A stretch of DNA of 9,471 nt. Source: Bacteroidales bacterium (GTDB lineage Bacteria > Bacteroidota > Bacteroidia > Bacteroidales > Bacteroidaceae). Position 1 is the first letter of the stretch. Each line of letters starts with the position of its first letter. The notes beneath the pieces are model-generated. The model saw only the letters and a list, made by a program, of their open reading frames with translations, did not search any database and was not told the DNA's origin. Positions 7,653-9,471 of this stretch are shown one piece after another. The stretch covers positions 1 through 9,471 of the forward strand of contig SFJN01000099.1 in assembly GCA_004555055.1 (NCBI GenBank), in the 5' to 3' direction. The position numbers and the translations under genes were made by a program.

Positions 7653-9005
7653 ATGCGATATTTTTCTGTAATCCTCCTTGCATTCGGCCTGCTTGGCACC
7701 GCCCCGCTACAGGCACAGACTTTCAGCCTGCAGGAATGCCAGGACATGGCAGTGGCGAACAACCGGAGTCTGGCTAACGCCCATACCGATGTGGCAATGG
7801 CTGCCGAGGACGAGGCCGTGGCCTTCACCAAGTTCTTTCCCTCGGTAAGCGCCGGAGCCACAGGCTTCATTGCAGCCAAAGACCTCATGCGCACCGAGAT
7901 GGACCTCAGCGACCTGGCGGCAGCCTATGGTCCTGCCCTGGGCCAGATGGGGATGGCTATACCCGAATCGTATGCCGTATCGATGATGAAGAAAGGTGCC
8001 GTTGCCGACGTCATGGCCACACAGCCCCTGTATGCCGGCGGACAGATACGCACCGGACGCAAACTGGCAGCACTGCAACATGAGGTACGGCGTCTGCAGG
8101 TGAACATGGAAGAACGCGACCTGCTGCAACACGTCGCAGAATACTACTGGCAAATCTGTGCCCTCCGCGCCAATGCTGCCACCGTCGACACCGTCCTCGC
8201 ACAACTCAGGGGCGTACACCGCTACACCGAAGACTATGTGAAGGCCGGAATCACCCATCGCAATGCCCTCCTGCAGATAGAAATGAAGCAGCAGGAGATG
8301 GAGTCTAACCGTCTGCAGATTGACAATGCCGATGCCCTGCTCCGGATGGTGCTTGCCCAACTCTGCGGCATGAAGCCCCAGGGATTCGATATCCGCCCCG
8401 AGGTTACACGCCCCGAGGACTGCCCGGCGCCCGAGACACTCTTCATCGCCCCTGCCGATGCCGTGGAAAACCGTGTGGAACTGGCACTAGCCGAACGCAA
8501 CGTCAGGGCACAGCAACTGCAGGAACGTATGGAACGCGGCAAACTTCTCCCCAGCGTGGCCATCGGTGTTGCCGGAATGTACCAGGACATGGAACTGGGT
8601 GGCGGCATGGACAACATGAAGAACGGTAACCTCATCGGATTTGCAACCGTCAGCATCCCCATCACCGACTGGTGGGGCGGCAAGCATACGCTGCGCAAGG
8701 CCCGGCTGCAACGCCAGAAAGCGGAGAACTCACGCAATGAGGCACGTGAGCAACTCGAAATCGACATCCTCTCGGCATGGAACAACCTCACCGAAGGCTA
8801 TGCCCAGATTGAGGTGGCCCGACGCAGCATCACCTCTGCTGACGAGAACCTCCGCCTCACCACCGACGAATACCGTGCCGGAACCATCGACATCACCGAC
8901 ATGCTCGATGCCATTACGCTCTACACCCAAGCCCACAACCGCATGACGGAGGCAGTGGCCAACTATCAGACCCGCATGGCCGACTATCTGCAGAAGACCC
9001 GCTGA
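7653..9005 (+). CDS. TolC-family outer-membrane efflux channel (OEP)
   Basis: The product is 450 residues, normal for the family, and provides the trimeric outer-membrane exit duct of the pump. The ATG at 7653 gives a Sec signal peptide with a hydrophobic core and probable cleavage after LQA (residue 21) or the next Gln. The mature protein begins TFSLQECQDMAVANN, the typical opening of OEP proteins. Two homologous halves are visible. The first contains AFTKFFPSVSAGATG and the second RMERGKLLPSVAIGVAG, each followed by a beta segment and long Gln/Ala/Arg-rich helices. PITDWWGGKHTLRKA and YRAGTIDITDMLDA near the end are characteristic. It has no lipobox cysteine, so unlike NodT/OprM types it is probably not a lipoprotein. 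It follows the permease by 33 bases with no terminator between, making it the last gene of the efflux operon. Confidence 0.94.
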   Translation: MRYFSVILLAFGLLGTAPLQAQTFSLQECQDMAVANNRSLANAHTDVAMAAEDEAVAFTKFFPSVSAGATGFIAAKDLMRTEMDLSDLAAAYGPALGQMGMAIPESYAVSMMKKGAVADVMATQPLYAGGQIRTGRKLAALQHEVRRLQVNMEERDLLQHVAEYYWQICALRANAATVDTVLAQLRGVHRYTEDYVKAGITHRNALLQIEMKQQEMESNRLQIDNADALLRMVLAQLCGMKPQGFDIRPEVTRPEDCPAPETLFIAPADAVENRVELALAERNVRAQQLQERMERGKLLPSVAIGVAGMYQDMELGGGMDNMKNGNLIGFATVSIPITDWWGGKHTLRKARLQRQKAENSRNEAREQLEIDILSAWNNLTEGYAQIEVARRSITSADENLRLTTDEYRAGTIDITDMLDAITLYTQAHNRMTEAVANYQTRMADYLQKTR

Positions 9006-9011
9006 CCCTTA

Positions 9012-9054
9012 CTGCCCCGACTACAATTTTTGCACAAAAGGGCAGAGCCGTTTT
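9012..9054 (+). terminator. Weak terminator-like hairpin after the efflux operon
   Basis: CTGCCC (9012-9017) pairs with GGGCAG (9040-9045). Inside it, TTTTG (9028-9032) pairs with CAAAA (9035-9039), giving two stacked stems with an asymmetric bulge. A short TTTT follows five bases later (9051-9054). It sits seven bases after the stop codon, the right place for a terminator, but the U-tract is short and the two-base inner loop is poor. Confidence 0.35.
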
Positions 9055-9212
9055 CAAATCCCTCCGGCAACAAGGACCATTTCATAACGTACATCATGCC
9101 ATCGCAAGAATGCCAATGATGGTCCCTTGGATTGCATGGGGGCTGCGAATGCTTCGAGTTCCACAAGTCCAGACCAGCATGAACCTATAGCTACCACTCT
9201 TTTCGGAAAATA

Positions 9213-9295
9213 AAAACATCGGACTTCTTCGAGGCAAACATCCGTACTTTCGATGCTAAACATCCGTACTTTTGCCCGAAGAAGTCCGATGTTTT
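9213..9295. repeat. Perfect 19-bp inverted repeat (compound palindromic element)
   Basis: AAAACATCGGACTTCTTCG at 9213-9231 is exactly reverse-complementary to 9277-9295. After one unpaired A (9232), pairing continues with GGCAAA (9233-9238) against TTTGCC (9271-9276), so up to 25 pairs can form around a 32-base loop. A further outer match, CGGAA (9204-9208) with TTCCG (9301-9305), suggests a longer decayed palindrome. The element could be a bidirectional terminator, a REP-like interspersed repeat or a protein-binding array. No terminal U-tract follows on the + strand beyond the TTTT within the arm. Confidence 0.85.
9236..9272. repeat. Two identical 15-bp direct repeats inside the palindrome
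   Basis: AAACATCCGTACTTT occurs at 9236-9250 and again at 9258-9272, with a 7-base spacer (CGATGCT), so the period is 22 bases, about two DNA helical turns. Both copies lie between the arms of the 19-bp inverted repeat. The spacing would place two bound proteins on the same DNA face. The copies are seen directly; the binding role is inference. Confidence 0.85.
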
Positions 9296-9357
9296 CCATC
9301 TTCCGGACCGACAATTGTCTCCCTCTACAAAAAAAGTTTTTGAAAATCTCCTACATT

Positions 9358-9411
9358 TCCTACACCCGTAACCAAAACCTCCAGTAAATACAGGCTATTT
9401 CGGGTGTAGGA
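9358..9411. repeat. Perfect 11-bp inverted repeat
   Basis: TCCTACACCCG (9358-9368) is exactly complementary to CGGGTGTAGGA (9401-9411), separated by 32 bases. The right arm overlaps the first unit of the tandem array that follows, so the left arm is in effect an inverted copy of that same motif. No U-tract follows, so a terminator is unlikely. Confidence 0.7.
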
Positions 9412-9457
9412 TAGGGTGAAGGATAGGGTGAAGGATTGTAAGATTGGTGTAGATTCT
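9403..9457. repeat. 12-bp tandem repeat array, consensus GGTGWAGGATWG
   Basis: Three contiguous 12-base units lie at 9403-9414 (GGTGTAGGATAG), 9415-9426 (GGTGAAGGATAG) and 9427-9438 (GGTGAAGGATTG). A more diverged, out-of-phase fourth copy lies at 9446-9457 (GGTGTAGATTCT). The 12-base period and the nearby inverted copy resemble an iteron or operator cluster. It may belong to the regulatory region of a gene beyond the right edge. Confidence 0.75.
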
Positions 9458-9471
9458 AGTTGCTTTTCCTG

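Larger units (their letters stand above)
9006..9471. other. Structured, apparently non-coding region downstream of the efflux operon
   Basis: These 466 bases hold no credible gene on either strand. An 86-codon frame on the minus strand (9054-9314) runs through the repeats described below and matches no family I recognise. An imperfect inverted repeat (9071-9080 with 9119-9129, one extra base in the right arm) lies in the first part. The right third is AT-rich, including an A-tract/T-tract at 9328-9342. The clear structures are listed separately. The next gene lies beyond the window. Confidence 0.65.

Noticed and set aside
9236..9272. CRISPR array
   Set aside because: Only two 15-base repeats with a 7-base spacer, lying inside a palindrome; the repeat and spacer lengths do not fit CRISPR.
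9054..9314. Minus-strand frame of 86 codons
   Set aside because: It covers both arms of the 19-bp inverted repeat and both direct repeats, and no signal or domain is visible; the repeats explain the sequence better than coding does. It could be revisited if the frame proves conserved in relatives.

Overview
The window looks like chromosomal DNA of a Bacteroidales bacterium, most likely a Prevotella-like genus. Three things point there: a surface protein ending in the YDLQGRRV...GNLYI..GKKV tail common in Prevotella and Bacteroides secreted proteins, start codons with no Shine-Dalgarno sequence, and a good match to the Bacteroidetes -7 promoter box (TAnnTTTG). Every gene I can support is on the + strand. 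No RNA gene, CRISPR array, transposase or integrase was seen.

Layout. Positions 2-3010 hold the last 1002 codons of a large modular surface protein whose start lies left of the window. It combines a discoidin (F5/8 type C) domain, three beta-rich modules, an Ig-like domain and a C-terminal sorting-type tail. A strong intrinsic terminator follows at 3049-3087. The 376-base gap before the next gene carries a probable promoter, a small palindrome and a leader that can fold.

Positions 3387-9005 form a compact operon for a tripartite RND efflux pump. It encodes a lipoprotein periplasmic adaptor, an inner-membrane RND permease of about 1053 residues, and a TolC-family outer-membrane channel. The gaps are 24 and 33 bases, so co-transcription is likely. 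Together the products should form a proton-driven conduit from inner membrane to exterior. The substrate cannot be read from sequence, and no regulator gene lies in the window.

The last 466 bases (9006-9471) hold no credible gene but are rich in structure. There is a weak terminator-like hairpin, then a compound element made of a perfect 19-bp inverted repeat enclosing two identical 15-bp direct repeats. Last comes an AT-rich stretch with an 11-bp inverted repeat merging into 12-bp tandem repeats. These repeat structures are the least explained part of the window. The genes themselves belong to known families, and I found no clear new multi-gene system.
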